This document shows positions 35,466-46,247 of a stretch of 64,000 nucleotides of DNA, one piece after another (position 1 is the first letter of the stretch; every line of letters starts with the position of its first letter). The notes under the pieces are model-generated. The model was not told where the DNA came from, searched no databases, and saw only the letters and a program-made list of their open reading frames with translations. The translations under genes were made by a program, and so were the position numbers. Source of the stretch: Halalkalicoccus jeotgali B3 (GTDB lineage: Archaea; Halobacteriota; Halobacteria; Halobacteriales; Halalkalicoccaceae); assembly GCF_000196895.1 (NCBI RefSeq), contig NC_014297.1:434001-498000 (forward strand). The letters are read 5' to 3'.

Positions 35466-36383
35466 TCAGTCGACGGTCTCGCGCATCCTGGGGTCGAGGG
35501 CGTCACGCATGCCATCGCCGAGTAGGTTGAATCCGAGCACCAGCAACGCAAGTACCAGCCCAGGGAAGAAGGACCACCACCACGCCCCCGAGAACAGGCC
35601 GTAGTTGACGCCGTTCGAGAGCATCATCCCCCACGACGGTGACCCCGGACTCGCGCCGAATCCGAGAAACGACAGCGCAGCGATGTCGATGATGGCCAGC
35701 CCGAAGTTCAGCGTCGACTGGACGGTGATGGGCGCAAGACAGTTCGGCAGGACGTGACGCACCAGTAGTCGCGGGTCGGTCGCGCCGAGCGCGTACGTGG
35801 CGTCGATGTATTCGTCTTCGAGGACCTTCAGGGCGGTTCCGCGAACGACGCGGGCGAATCGCGGCGTGTAGACGAGCGTGAGTGCCGCGACCGCACGCCA
35901 GAGCCCCAGCGAATCTGGAAAGACAGTCACGAGCGCAAGCGCCAGCAACAACGACGGGAACGACAACAGCACGTCCATCGTCCGCATGATGACGTTGTCC
36001 GTGAGGTCGCCGTAGTAGGCCGCAACGATGCCCAGTCCCACGCCGAGGACGGTCGACGCTGCGACAGTGACCGTCCCGAACTTCATCGCGTACCACGCCC
36101 CGTACAGCACGCGCGGGAAGATGTCCCGTGCCTGGCCGTCCGTCCCGAACCAGTACTGGGCGCTCGGGGCGGCTTCGGTCGGGTTCGTGTTGTACCGGGT
36201 CGCAGTCAGCGCCTGAATGTCGTAGGCGAATCGGGCGTACACCGCGACGACGAGCGCGCCGGCGATGATGAGAAGCCCGACGATGGCGAGCCGATTCGAC
36301 AGCAGTTTCGTGAGGAACGGACTCGCCCGCAGTCGCTCGACGATGCCGCGTCCCTCCGTCGTGGTTTGGGTTTCCGTGCTCAT
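35466..36383 (-). CDS. dppC: Dipeptide/oligopeptide ABC transporter permease (DppC/OppC-like)
   Basis: A 305-residue membrane protein of the binding-protein-dependent permease family with a cytoplasmic N-terminus and about six hydrophobic segments. The domain motif with Tyr-Gly-Asp-Leu is in AAYYGDLTDNVIMR, and the EAA-type loop lies in EDEYIDATYALGATDPRLLVRHVLPNC, which contacts the ATPase. It overlaps the DppB stop by four bases. Confidence 0.92.
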   Translation of the reverse strand: MSTETQTTTEGRGIVERLRASPFLTKLLSNRLAIVGLLIIAGALVVAVYARFAYDIQALTATRYNTNPTEAAPSAQYWFGTDGQARDIFPRVLYGAWYAMKFGTVTVAASTVLGVGLGIVAAYYGDLTDNVIMRTMDVLLSFPSLLLALALVTVFPDSLGLWRAVAALTLVYTPRFARVVRGTALKVLEDEYIDATYALGATDPRLLVRHVLPNCLAPITVQSTLNFGLAIIDIAALSFLGFGASPGSPSWGMMLSNGVNYGLFSGAWWWSFFPGLVLALLVLGFNLLGDGMRDALDPRMRETVD

Positions 36384-37393
36384 TGTTCGATCCGTGGGTC
36401 GAGAACTGAGTAGGTGACGTCGACGAGGAGGTTCACGAGCGTATATAGGACGGCAAACACTAGGACGGTCGCCTGTACGACCGGGTAGTCGCTCCGATTG
36501 ATGGCATCGACCAACAGCGTGCCGATGCCGTTGATCTCGAAGACGGTCTCGGTGAGGACCGCACCCCCCAGTAGCGAGCCGAACTGGATCCCGACGACCG
36601 TGATGACGGGAATGAAGGCGTTTCGCAGGCCGTGTTTCAGAATCGTGATCTTCGCGCCCTGGCCCTTCGAGCGGGCGGTTCGCATGTAGTCCTGGCGAAT
36701 GACCTCGAGCATCGACGAGCGCATCATCCGCGAGATGAGCGCCATCGAGTAGATACCGAGTACCACGACCGGCAACAGGAGATGAAGAACGGCCGACTGG
36801 AACGCCTCTAGATCCCCTTCGAGGAGCGTATCGACGAGGATGAACCCCGTGACCGAGTCGATGAAGTGTGCCGACCCGATGCGGCCACTCGTCGGGAGCA
36901 CGCCGAGAAACTGAGCGAACAGCAGGATCAACAGCGGGCCGCTCCAGTAGATCGGGATGCTGATGCCCCCGAGTGCACCGACGCGTGTCAAATGGTCGGT
37001 GATCGTGTCCTGCTTGATCGCGCTCAGGATTCCCAGCGGGACGCCGAAGGTTAGGCCCGCTATCTGGCCGAGAACGGCGAGTTCGATGGTGATCGGGAGG
37101 CGATCGGCGAGGATCTGACTGACCGGTGTGCCACGGTTCACCTGGTAGGAATCGCCGAAGTTGAACGTCGCGACGTCGCCGAGATACGTAACGTACTGCT
37201 GCCAGATCGGTTCGTTCAACCCGAGTTCCGCTCGGACCTGCTCGATGTACGCCTGACTCGCTCGATCACCTGCGATCGCGACCGCGGGATCGCCCGGCGA
37301 GAGATGGAGAATCGCGAAGACGAGCGTTGCCACGCCGAACAAAACGGGGACGAGCAACAGTATTCGTTTAGCGATAAACCGCTTCGAGACCAT
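36380..37393 (-). CDS. dppB: Dipeptide/oligopeptide ABC transporter permease (DppB/OppB-like)
   Basis: A 337-residue permease with six hydrophobic segments. The N-terminus KRILLLVPVLFGVATLVFAI and the HLSPGDPAV segment are typical of DppB. The EAA loop contact is in EVIRQDYMRTARSKGQGAK, and the C-terminus ends TYSVLDPRI. It overlaps dppC and follows the binding-protein gene after 60 bases. Confidence 0.93.
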   Translation of the reverse strand: MVSKRFIAKRILLLVPVLFGVATLVFAILHLSPGDPAVAIAGDRASQAYIEQVRAELGLNEPIWQQYVTYLGDVATFNFGDSYQVNRGTPVSQILADRLPITIELAVLGQIAGLTFGVPLGILSAIKQDTITDHLTRVGALGGISIPIYWSGPLLILLFAQFLGVLPTSGRIGSAHFIDSVTGFILVDTLLEGDLEAFQSAVLHLLLPVVVLGIYSMALISRMMRSSMLEVIRQDYMRTARSKGQGAKITILKHGLRNAFIPVITVVGIQFGSLLGGAVLTETVFEINGIGTLLVDAINRSDYPVVQATVLVFAVLYTLVNLLVDVTYSVLDPRIEQ

Positions 37394-37453
37394 TACACAG
37401 ACGAGCGGATTCGACTCGTAAAAAGGTCCCGTAACCGGCCGACTACTGGAGTA

Positions 37454-39100
37454 TTATTCCAGTTCGACGAGGTGCAGGAACGGACCGCCGATCGCCGAGA
37501 TGGTGTAGTTGCTCACGCGGTTGCTGACGCCGCGAACCTCGTCAGCGTAGTCGATGTAGACCCACGGGGCCTCCTCGTTGGCGATGGACGCCGCCTCGCT
37601 ATAGAGTGTGGCACGTTCCTCTTGGTCAGCCACCTGCTGGGCCTCTTCGACGACGCTCATGTACTCCTGGTTCGCCCAGGCCGAGCGGTTCGACGTGTTG
37701 TAGCCCTCTGTGTCCCACGAAACCCAGTCCTGTCCCTCCGGGACGTCGGTCTGGGGGTGCAACAGGACGTAACAGAAGTTGTCGGGGTCGGCGTTGTCGG
37801 TGTACCAGCCCGCAAGCGAGGCGTCGTGACGGCCCTCGCTGGTGTAGGTGAGGTAATCCGAGAACTGCCGGTCGTCGATCGTGACCTCGATTCCGATATC
37901 CGCGAGGTTCGTCCGGATAGTTTCTGCGGTCGGGAGCGGTGCAGGGTTGTAGCCACGGGCGTTCTGGAACGTCGTCAGTTCGAAGGCGAACCCGTCGCCG
38001 TATCCGGCCTCTTCCAGCAGTGTCTGGGCTTGCTCGGGATCGTACGGGTACGGGCTGAGGTCATCGTTGTGACCGAACAGCGCGGGTGGAATCGGCTGGT
38101 CCGCTTGCGTTGCAACCCCGGAGTAGATGTTCTCGACGATGGCTTGGGTGTCGATGGCATAGCTGATCGCCTGTCGGACTTGCCGATCGCGGAACTCCTC
38201 GACACGGGACATGTTGAACGACATATACCCGATGTTGATACCCTCGGCAGACTGGGCTTCTGCACCGTCGGCGCCGTCGATCTGCTCGATGGTGTCCGGA
38301 TCGAGCCCGTCGATGATCTCCAATTCGTCCTCTAGGAGCGCCTGTGCACGCGTGGAGTTCTGGCCGCGCGTCAGGAACAGCACCTCGTCGACGGTCGGTC
38401 CATCGCCCCAGTAGTCGTCGTAGGCGGTGAGTTGGATGCGGTTGTTGGCGTCGTCGAGCTCGCCCAGCTCGAAGGGACCGGTACCGATCATCTCCTGGTC
38501 AAGATCGACGTCGCCCTCGATGGCATCCTGTGAGAGGACGACCGCCGCGAACATCGCGAGGTTGCGTAGGAACGGCGCGTAGGGCTGTGTCAGCGTGACG
38601 TTCAGCTCGTAGTCGCCGTTTTTCTCGACGCTGTCGATCCAGTTGCCGAGCGTGAACGGTCCATAGGAGGAGGCATCCTCGAAGTAGTACTCGTAGTCCT
38701 CGTCGACGAACCGGCGGTACGTCGCGATGAAGTCGTCGGCGGTGAAGTCACTCCCGTCGTGAAACGTCACGCCCTCGCGGAGCGTCAGCGTGACGTTTTC
38801 GCCCTCCATCGTCCAGTCGGTTGCAAGGCTCTCGGTGAGTGTGGCCTCGCCGGGCTGGAAATCGACGAGTCCCTCGTAGGCCTGATTGGTTACCTTCGCT
38901 ACCTCGCCGCTGGTGGTGTTTTGCGGATCGAGGGAGTCAGAGTGAGCGCTGCGACCGTACCGAAGCGTACCGCCACCGTCGCCATCACCGCCCCCGCCGA
39001 GACAGCCGGCCATCGAACCCGTCGCGGTCGTCGCGACCGTCGCGGCCCCGGCACTTTTCAAGAAACTACGCCTAGAAACGTGACTGTCGTCACCATCCAT
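37454..39100 (-). CDS. dppA: Dipeptide/oligopeptide ABC transporter substrate-binding lipoprotein
   Basis: A 548-residue family-5 solute-binding protein. The twin-arginine pair is Arg 10-11 (SRRSFLK) and the lipobox cysteine is Cys 33 (SMAGC), followed by a Gly/Asp-rich tether. The mature part contains the SBP5 marks TLTLREGVTFHDGSDFTADD and RQAISYAID. ATG 39100 is chosen: a TATA-like ATTTATG (minus strand, about 39123-39129) lies 25 bases upstream, and the longer frame to 39163 adds no plausible sequence. It belongs to the dppABC operon, with the ATPase gene separate and immediately upstream. Confidence 0.92.
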   Translation of the reverse strand: MDGDDSHVSRRSFLKSAGAATVATTATGSMAGCLGGGGDGDGGGTLRYGRSAHSDSLDPQNTTSGEVAKVTNQAYEGLVDFQPGEATLTESLATDWTMEGENVTLTLREGVTFHDGSDFTADDFIATYRRFVDEDYEYYFEDASSYGPFTLGNWIDSVEKNGDYELNVTLTQPYAPFLRNLAMFAAVVLSQDAIEGDVDLDQEMIGTGPFELGELDDANNRIQLTAYDDYWGDGPTVDEVLFLTRGQNSTRAQALLEDELEIIDGLDPDTIEQIDGADGAEAQSAEGINIGYMSFNMSRVEEFRDRQVRQAISYAIDTQAIVENIYSGVATQADQPIPPALFGHNDDLSPYPYDPEQAQTLLEEAGYGDGFAFELTTFQNARGYNPAPLPTAETIRTNLADIGIEVTIDDRQFSDYLTYTSEGRHDASLAGWYTDNADPDNFCYVLLHPQTDVPEGQDWVSWDTEGYNTSNRSAWANQEYMSVVEEAQQVADQEERATLYSEAASIANEEAPWVYIDYADEVRGVSNRVSNYTISAIGGPFLHLVELE

Positions 39101-39192
39101 GATCCGGATTCCTCTATCTACATAAATAATACTACCGAACCGAACCGGACGGAGGAATACCACGAAACCGTGACGTCCTCGATTGTTTCAGC

Positions 39193-41913
39193 TCAGTACA
39201 GATGGCACGCTGTGGGGTGGTCGTCCTCGCCGCGAGCGGGATCGTCACGCTCACAGACGCTCTCGAACGTCTCTTCGAGGACGGCCTCGGCCGCCTGCCA
39301 GTCACCGTCCTCGAGGTGGTGAAACGACTCCTTGACGGTCTCGCGGGCCTCCCCCGAAAGGGGCCCATCGAAGAACTGCGCGGAGAGGACGCTCGCGAAC
39401 CCGTTTCCGCCGTCTGCGACCGCGCGACTGTCGGCATCGGTCGGGGTGGCGGCCGATTTTCGGGCGGCCTCCAGGTCGATGTCGCGGGCTTCGACGCGCT
39501 GTCGGTAGAACATGACCTCCCGATAGCGTTCCTGTTCGATCTCGATGTCATCGGGCGGGATGATCGCAGGACACCGGGTTCGGAAGCTACACCCCGATGG
39601 TGGGTCGATGGGTGAGGGGACGTCGCCCTGAAGGATGGTCCGCTCGTCGGTATCGGCGAGCGGATCGGGCTCGGGGATCGCCGAGAGCAACGCGTTGGTA
39701 TACGGGTGTTTCGGGTTCGCGAACAGGTCGTCGGTGTCCGCAATCTCCATGATCTCCCCGAGATACATCACGGCAACGCGATCGGAGATGTGTCTGACGA
39801 CCGAGAGGTCGTGAGCGATAAATAGGTACGTGAGGCCGAACTCCTCCTGGAGGTCCTCCATGAGGTTGATGATCTGTGCCTGCACGGAGACGTCGAGGGC
39901 CGAGACGGGCTCGTCGGCGACGATGAAATCCGGATCGACGGCGAGCGCCCGCGCGATACCGACCCGTTGGCGTTGTCCGCCGGACAGTTCGTGTGGGTAG
40001 CGACCGTACTGGCTCGTATCGAGACCCACCTCTTCTAAGAGTTCGAGCACCCGTTGGCGGCGGCGCCCTTCGGCGAGGCCGTGGATCTTCAAGGGTTCCA
40101 TGACGGTCTGGCCGACCGTCATCCGGGGGTCGAGACTCGACATCGGGTCCTGGAAGACCATCTGCATGTCCTTGCGCTTCTTGCGGAGTTCGGACTTCGA
40201 GAGGTCTCCGAGGTCCGCACCCGCGAACACGACCGTCCCGTCGGTCGGCGGGTCGAGATGGAGAATGGCCCGCCCCGCGGTCGATTTCCCACAGCCCGAT
40301 TCGCCGACGAGGCCGAGGGTTTCGCCTTCGTGAACCTCGAGATCGAGGCCGTCGACGGCCTTTACGCTCGGTTTCTCGCCGGGGAACAGCCGATCGAGGT
40401 AACCCGCTTCCTGTTCGTAGTACTTGCGAAGCCCATTGATCTCGACGAGAGGCTCGCCGATGTCGTGGCCGGTGTCGCTTGCGACGCCCGTCGATCCGTA
40501 CCCGCTCGTATCGAACTCCTCGAGGATGCACTTCGAGCGGTGGTCGACTTCTTCGGGTCCGTGTTGGAGAAACGGTATCTCTCCCCCAGTGCACTCCTCT
40601 TTCGCCCACGGACAGCGCGGTGCGAAATGGCATCCATCGGGCAGGTCGATGAGGTCGGGGACGTTGCCCTCGATCGGTGTGAGGCGGTCTTTCTCCTCGG
40701 TCGGAATGGACTCGAGAAGCGTGTACGTATAGGGGTGGCTCGGGTTGTGGAAGATCTCCTCGACGGGGCCCTCCTCGACGATCTCGCCGGCGTACATAAC
40801 CGCAACCCGGTCGCAGGTCTCGGCGACAACCCCTAGATCGTGGGTAATCATCAGGACCGACATTCCGAACTCGTCCTGCAGATCGTCGATGAGATCGAGG
40901 ATCTGGGCCTGAATGGTCACGTCCAGTGCCGTCGTCGGTTCGTCGGCGATGAGCAGGTCCGGGCGGCACGCGAGTGCGGTGGCGATCAGCACGCGCTGGC
41001 GCATCCCACCGGAGAACTCGTGGGGGTACTCCTCGAGGCGGGCGGTGGCCTCGGGGATTCCGACTTCGGTGAGTATCTCGACGACGTCGGCCATCACTTT
41101 CTCGTCGTCCGTGCGGCCGCCGACCTTCGGGAGGATCTCCCGGATCGCGTTGGGCCACGTGTCGGATTTCCGGCCGCCGTACCGGTGGAGGCGAAGCGAC
41201 TCGGCGACCTGTTCGCCGACCGTGACCGCCGGGTTGAGCGAGGTCATCGGGTCCTGAAAGATCATCCCCATCGACCCGCCGCGCACGTGGCGCATCGCTT
41301 CCTCGGGTGTGGCCGTCAGATCGACTACGCCCTCCTCGATACTCGTTTCCGTCGGCGACGCGCCGTCCCGGATGCGTGTGAGTGCGTCCTCGTCGACGTA
41401 GACGAAACCCTCCGTCGCCTCGTCGACGGCGTTATCGAGTTCGTCGGCAACGACCAGCGGCGTCACCCGTTCTTCGAGTCGGGTCGCAGCGTCACGGAGA
41501 TCGTCCGCCAACCCCGCGGGATCGGCTCGATTGGCGAGGTCGTCGGCGATTCTTCGCAGTTCCGCTCTGGCGGTGTCGGTACCGGTGTTGGTGCGAAGGT
41601 CGCCGGCGATCTCACGGATCGCCTCGACGAGTTCGAACGGGTACGACACGAGGGCACCGTCGAACTCCGCGATGAGTTCTGCGGCCAACTCGGCCGTCCG
41701 AAACGTCACGCGCCCGTCAACGACTTCTCCGGGATCGTCCACGAGGTCCATCGCCGAGAGGGCGGTGACGCTCTTTCCCGATCCGGACTCGCCGACGAGA
41801 CCGACGGTCTCGCCTTCCTCAATAGTGAGGTCGATGCCGTCGACGGCCTTTACCGCGCCGTGTTTCGTCTTGAACTGTGTTTTCAGATCGGTGAGAGATA
41901 AGATATCAGGCAC
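39193..41913 (-). CDS. Fused dipeptide/oligopeptide ABC transporter ATPase (DppD-DppF) with insertion
   Basis: A 906-residue protein with two nucleotide-binding domains in one chain. Domain 1 has Walker A GESGSGKS (41-48), Q-loop Gln 220, signature FSGGMRQR (298-305) and Walker B LLIADEP (318-324). Domain 2 begins near residue 515 and has [17 protein letters not shown] and FIVADEP. Each is followed by the oligopeptide C-terminal Cys-rich segment ([14 protein letters not shown] and [10 protein letters not shown]). Between Walker A and the Q-loop of domain 1 sits an extra helical stretch of about 125 residues (about 75-205). It shares the transport system with dppABC directly downstream on the same strand. 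Confidence 0.9.
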   Translation of the reverse strand: MPDILSLTDLKTQFKTKHGAVKAVDGIDLTIEEGETVGLVGESGSGKSVTALSAMDLVDDPGEVVDGRVTFRTAELAAELIAEFDGALVSYPFELVEAIREIAGDLRTNTGTDTARAELRRIADDLANRADPAGLADDLRDAATRLEERVTPLVVADELDNAVDEATEGFVYVDEDALTRIRDGASPTETSIEEGVVDLTATPEEAMRHVRGGSMGMIFQDPMTSLNPAVTVGEQVAESLRLHRYGGRKSDTWPNAIREILPKVGGRTDDEKVMADVVEILTEVGIPEATARLEEYPHEFSGGMRQRVLIATALACRPDLLIADEPTTALDVTIQAQILDLIDDLQDEFGMSVLMITHDLGVVAETCDRVAVMYAGEIVEEGPVEEIFHNPSHPYTYTLLESIPTEEKDRLTPIEGNVPDLIDLPDGCHFAPRCPWAKEECTGGEIPFLQHGPEEVDHRSKCILEEFDTSGYGSTGVASDTGHDIGEPLVEINGLRKYYEQEAGYLDRLFPGEKPSVKAVDGLDLEVHEGETLGLVGESGCGKSTAGRAILHLDPPTDGTVVFAGADLGDLSKSELRKKRKDMQMVFQDPMSSLDPRMTVGQTVMEPLKIHGLAEGRRRQRVLELLEEVGLDTSQYGRYPHELSGGQRQRVGIARALAVDPDFIVADEPVSALDVSVQAQIINLMEDLQEEFGLTYLFIAHDLSVVRHISDRVAVMYLGEIMEIADTDDLFANPKHPYTNALLSAIPEPDPLADTDERTILQGDVPSPIDPPSGCSFRTRCPAIIPPDDIEIEQERYREVMFYRQRVEARDIDLEAARKSAATPTDADSRAVADGGNGFASVLSAQFFDGPLSGEARETVKESFHHLEDGDWQAAEAVLEETFESVCERDDPARGEDDHPTACHLY

Positions 41914-41994
41914 TGAGAGCTATTCACGGAGCGGCGAAGAAATAGCTTGCGGGCTTGGACAACGCTTATTCGCGCCGGCGTTCGCGGTGGACAC

Positions 41995-42474
41995 ATGAGC
42001 GACAACGCTACCGGTGGCGATCCATCACCCGTACAGACGACGGCCGGCTGGCAGGCCGTCGTTGAGGACATGGCCGCGACCTCCCAGGAGTACCGCGAGC
42101 GCGGCTGGACCACGCTCGAACTCCACCCCGGTGATTCGGTACTCGTCGACTCGGAGTTCCGGACGGGTCTGGACGTCCTGCTTCCCGGTCCCGAGTACGA
42201 TGAGCTCGAATCCCTTCTTGACGACTGCTCGTTTACCGATTCGGAGGTGTTTCGAGCCGAACGGGAGGGATTGGTCTATCTGCTCGTCGTCGAGAAGGAC
42301 CCGGATCGGGAGGTCGCCGTCTTCGTGCCCGCGTACTACGATCTCCAATCCGCCCGAAGTACGCTCGAGACGATCGACGCCGCCGGCGAACTACGCCTGT
42401 TCTGCCGACGGCTGAACGACGACTACGTGGAGTTCGTCCACGATGAGCCATCGCCGTTTCTTCCCGACGTCTAA
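41995..42474 (+). CDS. Conserved haloarchaeal protein of unknown function
   Basis: A 159-residue acidic soluble protein without signal peptide or membrane helices. It starts MSDNATGGD and contains YRERGWTTLELHPGDSVLV, a pattern I have seen in small conserved haloarchaeal proteins (DUF7529-like, uncertain). A TATA-like GCTTATT lies about 27 bases before ATG 41995. It is divergent from the dppDF gene and convergent with the SLC13-type permease. Confidence 0.7.
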   Translation: MSDNATGGDPSPVQTTAGWQAVVEDMAATSQEYRERGWTTLELHPGDSVLVDSEFRTGLDVLLPGPEYDELESLLDDCSFTDSEVFRAEREGLVYLLVVEKDPDREVAVFVPAYYDLQSARSTLETIDAAGELRLFCRRLNDDYVEFVHDEPSPFLPDV

Positions 42475-42509
42475 GGGGAGTTGCTTCTTGGATGGCAAGG
42501 GAGACTGCT

Positions 42510-44381
42510 CTACACACGGACGCCCCAGAAAAACGCGATCCCGAGGACCGTAACCACCGATAGGAGTAACTGTAACGGCGCACCTACCCGGAGGAAGTCC
42601 GAGAACTTGTAGCCTCCAGGTCCGTAGACGAAGAGGTTCGTCTGATATCCCACCGGCGTCATAAACGCCGTCGAGGCGGCAAACGTCACGGCAAGAACGA
42701 ACGCGAATGCGTTCGCCCCGATCGACTGCGCAGTACTGGCAGCGACGGGAATCATCAACACGACGCTGGCATTATTGCTGATGACGCTTGTCAACAGGCC
42801 GGTGGCGAGATAGAACACCCACAGGACGCCGATTGCAGGGAGGAACGTCGCTGTCGAGGCGACGCCGTCCCCGAGAACCGCTGCGGCCCCCGTCTGCTGG
42901 AGGGCGATTCCGAGCGGAATGACGCCTGCGAGCAGGAAGATGACGTTCCACTCGACGGACGTATACAGTTCGTTCGGTTTGAGGACGCCCGTTACGATCA
43001 TCATTACGACCCCTGATAATGCCGATACGACGATCGGGATGACGTTCAACGCCGGCAGCGCGACGACGCCAGCGATGATGCCGACCGCGAACGGGATCTT
43101 CTCGGTCCGATAGGTCGTCTCGTCGAACTCGTGGGCGACGATGAAGTCCTCGTTCTGGACGAGTCGGGTGAGGCTATCAGGTGGTGCTTGGACGAGGAGT
43201 GTGTCCCCGACGCGAACCCGGATGTCCTCGAACCGATCGCGGACCACGTCCCCGCGGGTTCGGAATGCGAGAACGTTCGCGTTGTAGCGCCGTCGGAAGG
43301 TCGAACTCGCGATGGTTTCCCCGACGAGGAACGACCCCGATGGAATGACCACCTCGACGAGGACGGGTTCTTCCCCGTCCGGATAGAATTCGGCGTCGGC
43401 TTTGGGTCCGCCCGCGAACGTGAGCCCCTCCGCGTCCATGATGCGCTCGAGCGTGTCCCGGTTCGTTCTGAGACGAAGCGTGTCGTTTTCGTGAATCTCC
43501 TTTCGAGCAAGCGGTTCGTCGAACCGCTCGCCGTAGCGGATCAGCTGAAGGACGTCGATACCGAGGTTCTCATCCCCCAAGACTTCCCCTACCGTCTTCC
43601 CGATCAACGACGAATCCGCGGGAATAACGACGTCTGCGAGGTATTCTTGCAGGACGTACTCCTCGACGAGGTCCTCGTCGGCCGGTACACGTTCGGGGAG
43701 CAACCGGACACCGACCGTCATGAGGTAGACCGCTCCGACCGCAAAGACGATCACGCCGAGTTTGGTAAACTCGAACATCCCGAACGCGTGCAGTCCGAGG
43801 GCAGGTGATTCAGCACCGATCTGGGCTGCGATATCGCTCGCGAGAATGTTCGTCGATGTCCCGATGAGCGTCAGCGTTCCCCCGAGCATCGAGGCGAACG
43901 AGAGGGGCATGAGCAGCTTCGACGGTGAGGTCTTGCCTTCGTGTGCGAGGTCGGCAATGACGGGAACCAGTATGGCGACGACCGGCGTGTTGTTGATGAC
44001 TCCCGAGACCGGCCCGGTGACGCCGATGGTCGCAGCGAGTTGCTTGCGTCGGTCGAAGCCGGCGAATGCGGCCATTCTCTGTCCGATCCTCTGGACGATG
44101 CCGGTCCGGTTGATGCCGCTACTCAGAATGAGCATCGCCAGTACGGTGATGGTGGCCGGGCTGGCAAAGCCCGCGATCCCCTCTCGGGGGGTGATCTGCG
44201 TCCACGGTTCGAGTACCATCAACAGGACCATGATCAGGATGGCGGTGACGTCGATCGGATACCACTCGGTTGCAAACAGTACGAGCGCGAGGAGAATGAT
44301 GGCGAAGACGACGAGCATATCGACCGTCACAGCGTCCAAAACCCCACTCTGCAGTATCAGCGGAGGAACAAAGAGAGACAT
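42510..44381 (-). CDS. SLC13/DASS-type permease with two TrkA-C (RCK_C) domains
   Basis: A 623-residue transporter. Two blocks of hydrophobic segments (residues about 15-200 and 395-620) flank a cytoplasmic part (about 205-385) made of two TrkA_C domains (VVIPADSSLIGKTVGEVLG and VVIPSGSFLVGETIA mark their starts). The membrane motifs GVINNTPVVAILVP and TSTNILAS in the first half and ISNNASVVLMIPVA in the second match the DASS/SLC13 fold, which moves sulfate or dicarboxylates with sodium. ATG 44381 is preferred; the 85-residue longer frame to 44636 has no coding character. Confidence 0.85.
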   Translation of the reverse strand: MSLFVPPLILQSGVLDAVTVDMLVVFAIILLALVLFATEWYPIDVTAILIMVLLMVLEPWTQITPREGIAGFASPATITVLAMLILSSGINRTGIVQRIGQRMAAFAGFDRRKQLAATIGVTGPVSGVINNTPVVAILVPVIADLAHEGKTSPSKLLMPLSFASMLGGTLTLIGTSTNILASDIAAQIGAESPALGLHAFGMFEFTKLGVIVFAVGAVYLMTVGVRLLPERVPADEDLVEEYVLQEYLADVVIPADSSLIGKTVGEVLGDENLGIDVLQLIRYGERFDEPLARKEIHENDTLRLRTNRDTLERIMDAEGLTFAGGPKADAEFYPDGEEPVLVEVVIPSGSFLVGETIASSTFRRRYNANVLAFRTRGDVVRDRFEDIRVRVGDTLLVQAPPDSLTRLVQNEDFIVAHEFDETTYRTEKIPFAVGIIAGVVALPALNVIPIVVSALSGVVMMIVTGVLKPNELYTSVEWNVIFLLAGVIPLGIALQQTGAAAVLGDGVASTATFLPAIGVLWVFYLATGLLTSVISNNASVVLMIPVAASTAQSIGANAFAFVLAVTFAASTAFMTPVGYQTNLFVYGPGGYKFSDFLRVGAPLQLLLSVVTVLGIAFFWGVRV

Positions 44382-44650
44382 ACTACTACGAAACAGCACC
44401 GAGAGAAAAGGGTTGATATCCCGACCGGTGGTTCCGTTGGAACCCGTAACGCAGTAGCGCTCACCCCACTGGGTACGGAGGATATTTAAGAGGTGTACGT
44501 GCCTTGAGCACCGTGGCTGTTGAATACCAGCCAGTCCTGCGCGCGTATTGCACATACGGGTCTCCTTATGTCCAAACAGTCTCGAGAGAGGCGTTCTCAG
44601 CGCGTCCGCAGAAACGCAGCTCCCTGTGGATCGCAACGGGACTCTATGAC

Positions 44651-45535
44651 CTACGCCGAGGAGAGTTCGCGCTCAAGGTCCCGAAGCCGCGCGATCCGGT
44701 TCTCGACGGCGGGATGGGTTTTACACCAGCGGGTGAGCCGGTCGGTCGTATCGATGTCGTCGAAGAACAGCGCGTTCATGCCGGCGTGTTCGCGGAGGTC
44801 CTCCTCGGGCATCTCGCGGGTCGTGGCGCTGATTGTGCGGAGTGCGGCCGCCAGAGCGCTTGGATCCCCGGTGATGCTCACCGCGCCCCGGTCGGCGGTG
44901 TACTCCCGGTAGCGCGAGAGCAGGCGGGTGATGAAAAACGAGAGCACCCACACGACGAGCGAGGCGATGATCGCCACCATCACCGTCGCCCCCTCGCCGC
45001 CGTCGCCGCCACTGCCGTCGTCGAACACCCACCCCCAGCGAACGATGTAAAAAGCGGTCGCCGACAGCGCACTCGCTGCGGTCATGATGACCATGTCCCG
45101 GTTCTGAATGTGGGCGAGTTCGTGTGCGAGAACGGCGTCGAGTTCGTCTCCATCGAGGCTCTCGAGAAGCCCCGTCGTGACGCAGACGACGGCCCTGTTC
45201 TTCGAGCGACCGGCGGCGAACGCGTTGGGCAGATCCGTCGGCGCGACGGCGACGGCGGGCATCGGTAGTCCGGCCTGCTGGCTCAGGCGCGTCACCCGTC
45301 GATGAAGCTCTGGGTACTCGGCGGCGGTGACGACCTCGCCGCCCATCGCCTTCAGCGCGACCTTGTAGCCGTACAGCAACTGGGCGGTCGAGACGGCGAG
45401 GACCCCGAGAGCGATGGCGGAGATACTGCTGAAATAGAGCGAGAGGACGCCGATAAACCCGATGTAGAGACCGATAAACAGAAGCATAACGCCGGCCATT
45501 CGCAGACGGAGGCCCCACTGGTTCTGCCAATTCAT
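44651..45535 (-). CDS. htpX: HtpX-like M48 zinc metalloprotease
   Basis: A 294-residue membrane protease that degrades damaged membrane proteins. Two N-terminal hydrophobic segments precede the zinc motif HELAH (His 138, Glu 139, His 142); two more lie after it, and the third zinc ligand is probably the Glu in YREYTADRGAV. Length and layout match archaeal HtpX. No neighbour is functionally linked. Confidence 0.92.
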   Translation of the reverse strand: MNWQNQWGLRLRMAGVMLLFIGLYIGFIGVLSLYFSSISAIALGVLAVSTAQLLYGYKVALKAMGGEVVTAAEYPELHRRVTRLSQQAGLPMPAVAVAPTDLPNAFAAGRSKNRAVVCVTTGLLESLDGDELDAVLAHELAHIQNRDMVIMTAASALSATAFYIVRWGWVFDDGSGGDGGEGATVMVAIIASLVVWVLSFFITRLLSRYREYTADRGAVSITGDPSALAAALRTISATTREMPEEDLREHAGMNALFFDDIDTTDRLTRWCKTHPAVENRIARLRDLERELSSA

Positions 45536-45719
45536 AGTTCATTATACGTGTTTGTAATATATAACTCATAGGTCAAACGGTCCCAACTCCGTTGGCGACG
45601 ATGACCCACCACCTCGACGAGTCGCTCACAGCGGTATCGACGTTTAGTTCTATCTCCCGATATGTCCTGAAGGGACGACAGCATGGACGACGATCGGACA
45701 CCTCGGTGAGCGATGCGGA

Positions 45720-46247
45720 TCAGTTATTGTAGCGATACCACAGGACGCCGTTGATCACGAGTCCGGTCAGAAACAGCGCCCACGTCGCCCACACCGACTG
45801 ATACCACAGCACGTCGATAAAGGCAATCGGCCCCTTGTGGATCGGCCAGAGTGGTTCGATACGCGTCGACACATCCGGTGCGGAAAGGATGTCCGCAAAG
45901 AGATGCGCGAGACCGGTGACGAACACGACGATCACGCCGATCGCTGTCGCTCGCTTTTGTGCATCCGGTGAGAACCATGTCGTCCCGCCGAGCAGTTTCT
46001 TCACGACGAGTCCCCAGAGCGGCCCGATAATCGCCGCGAAGATCGCTACCGCGAGAACGGTATGAAACACGCCGTGGTGGTGGATTCCCACGATCTGATT
46101 CGAAATCACCAGATCCACGTCGGGTAGCATCCCGAACCAGAAGCCGGTGGACACGATTGCTAGTGCCGTTTTCGGCGTGTCGGTGAAAAACCATACAGGG
46201 GCAAGCCAGATGAGCGCCATTCCGAGATGGCCGAGGACATCAACCAT
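45720..46247 (-). CDS. Membrane-bound metal-dependent hydrolase (DUF457/YdjM-like)
   Basis: A 175-residue protein with about four hydrophobic segments. Conserved polar residues match the YdjM/DUF457 pattern: GMLPDVDLV, HHHGVFHTVLA and GLAHLFADILSA, supplying Asp and His that could bind metal. ATG 46247 has a TATA-like ATAATATA (minus strand, about 46269-46277) 25 bases upstream, so the message is probably leaderless; the frame to 46286 would begin upstream of that start. The substrate is unknown. Confidence 0.78.
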   Translation of the reverse strand: MVDVLGHLGMALIWLAPVWFFTDTPKTALAIVSTGFWFGMLPDVDLVISNQIVGIHHHGVFHTVLAVAIFAAIIGPLWGLVVKKLLGGTTWFSPDAQKRATAIGVIVVFVTGLAHLFADILSAPDVSTRIEPLWPIHKGPIAFIDVLWYQSVWATWALFLTGLVINGVLWYRYNN

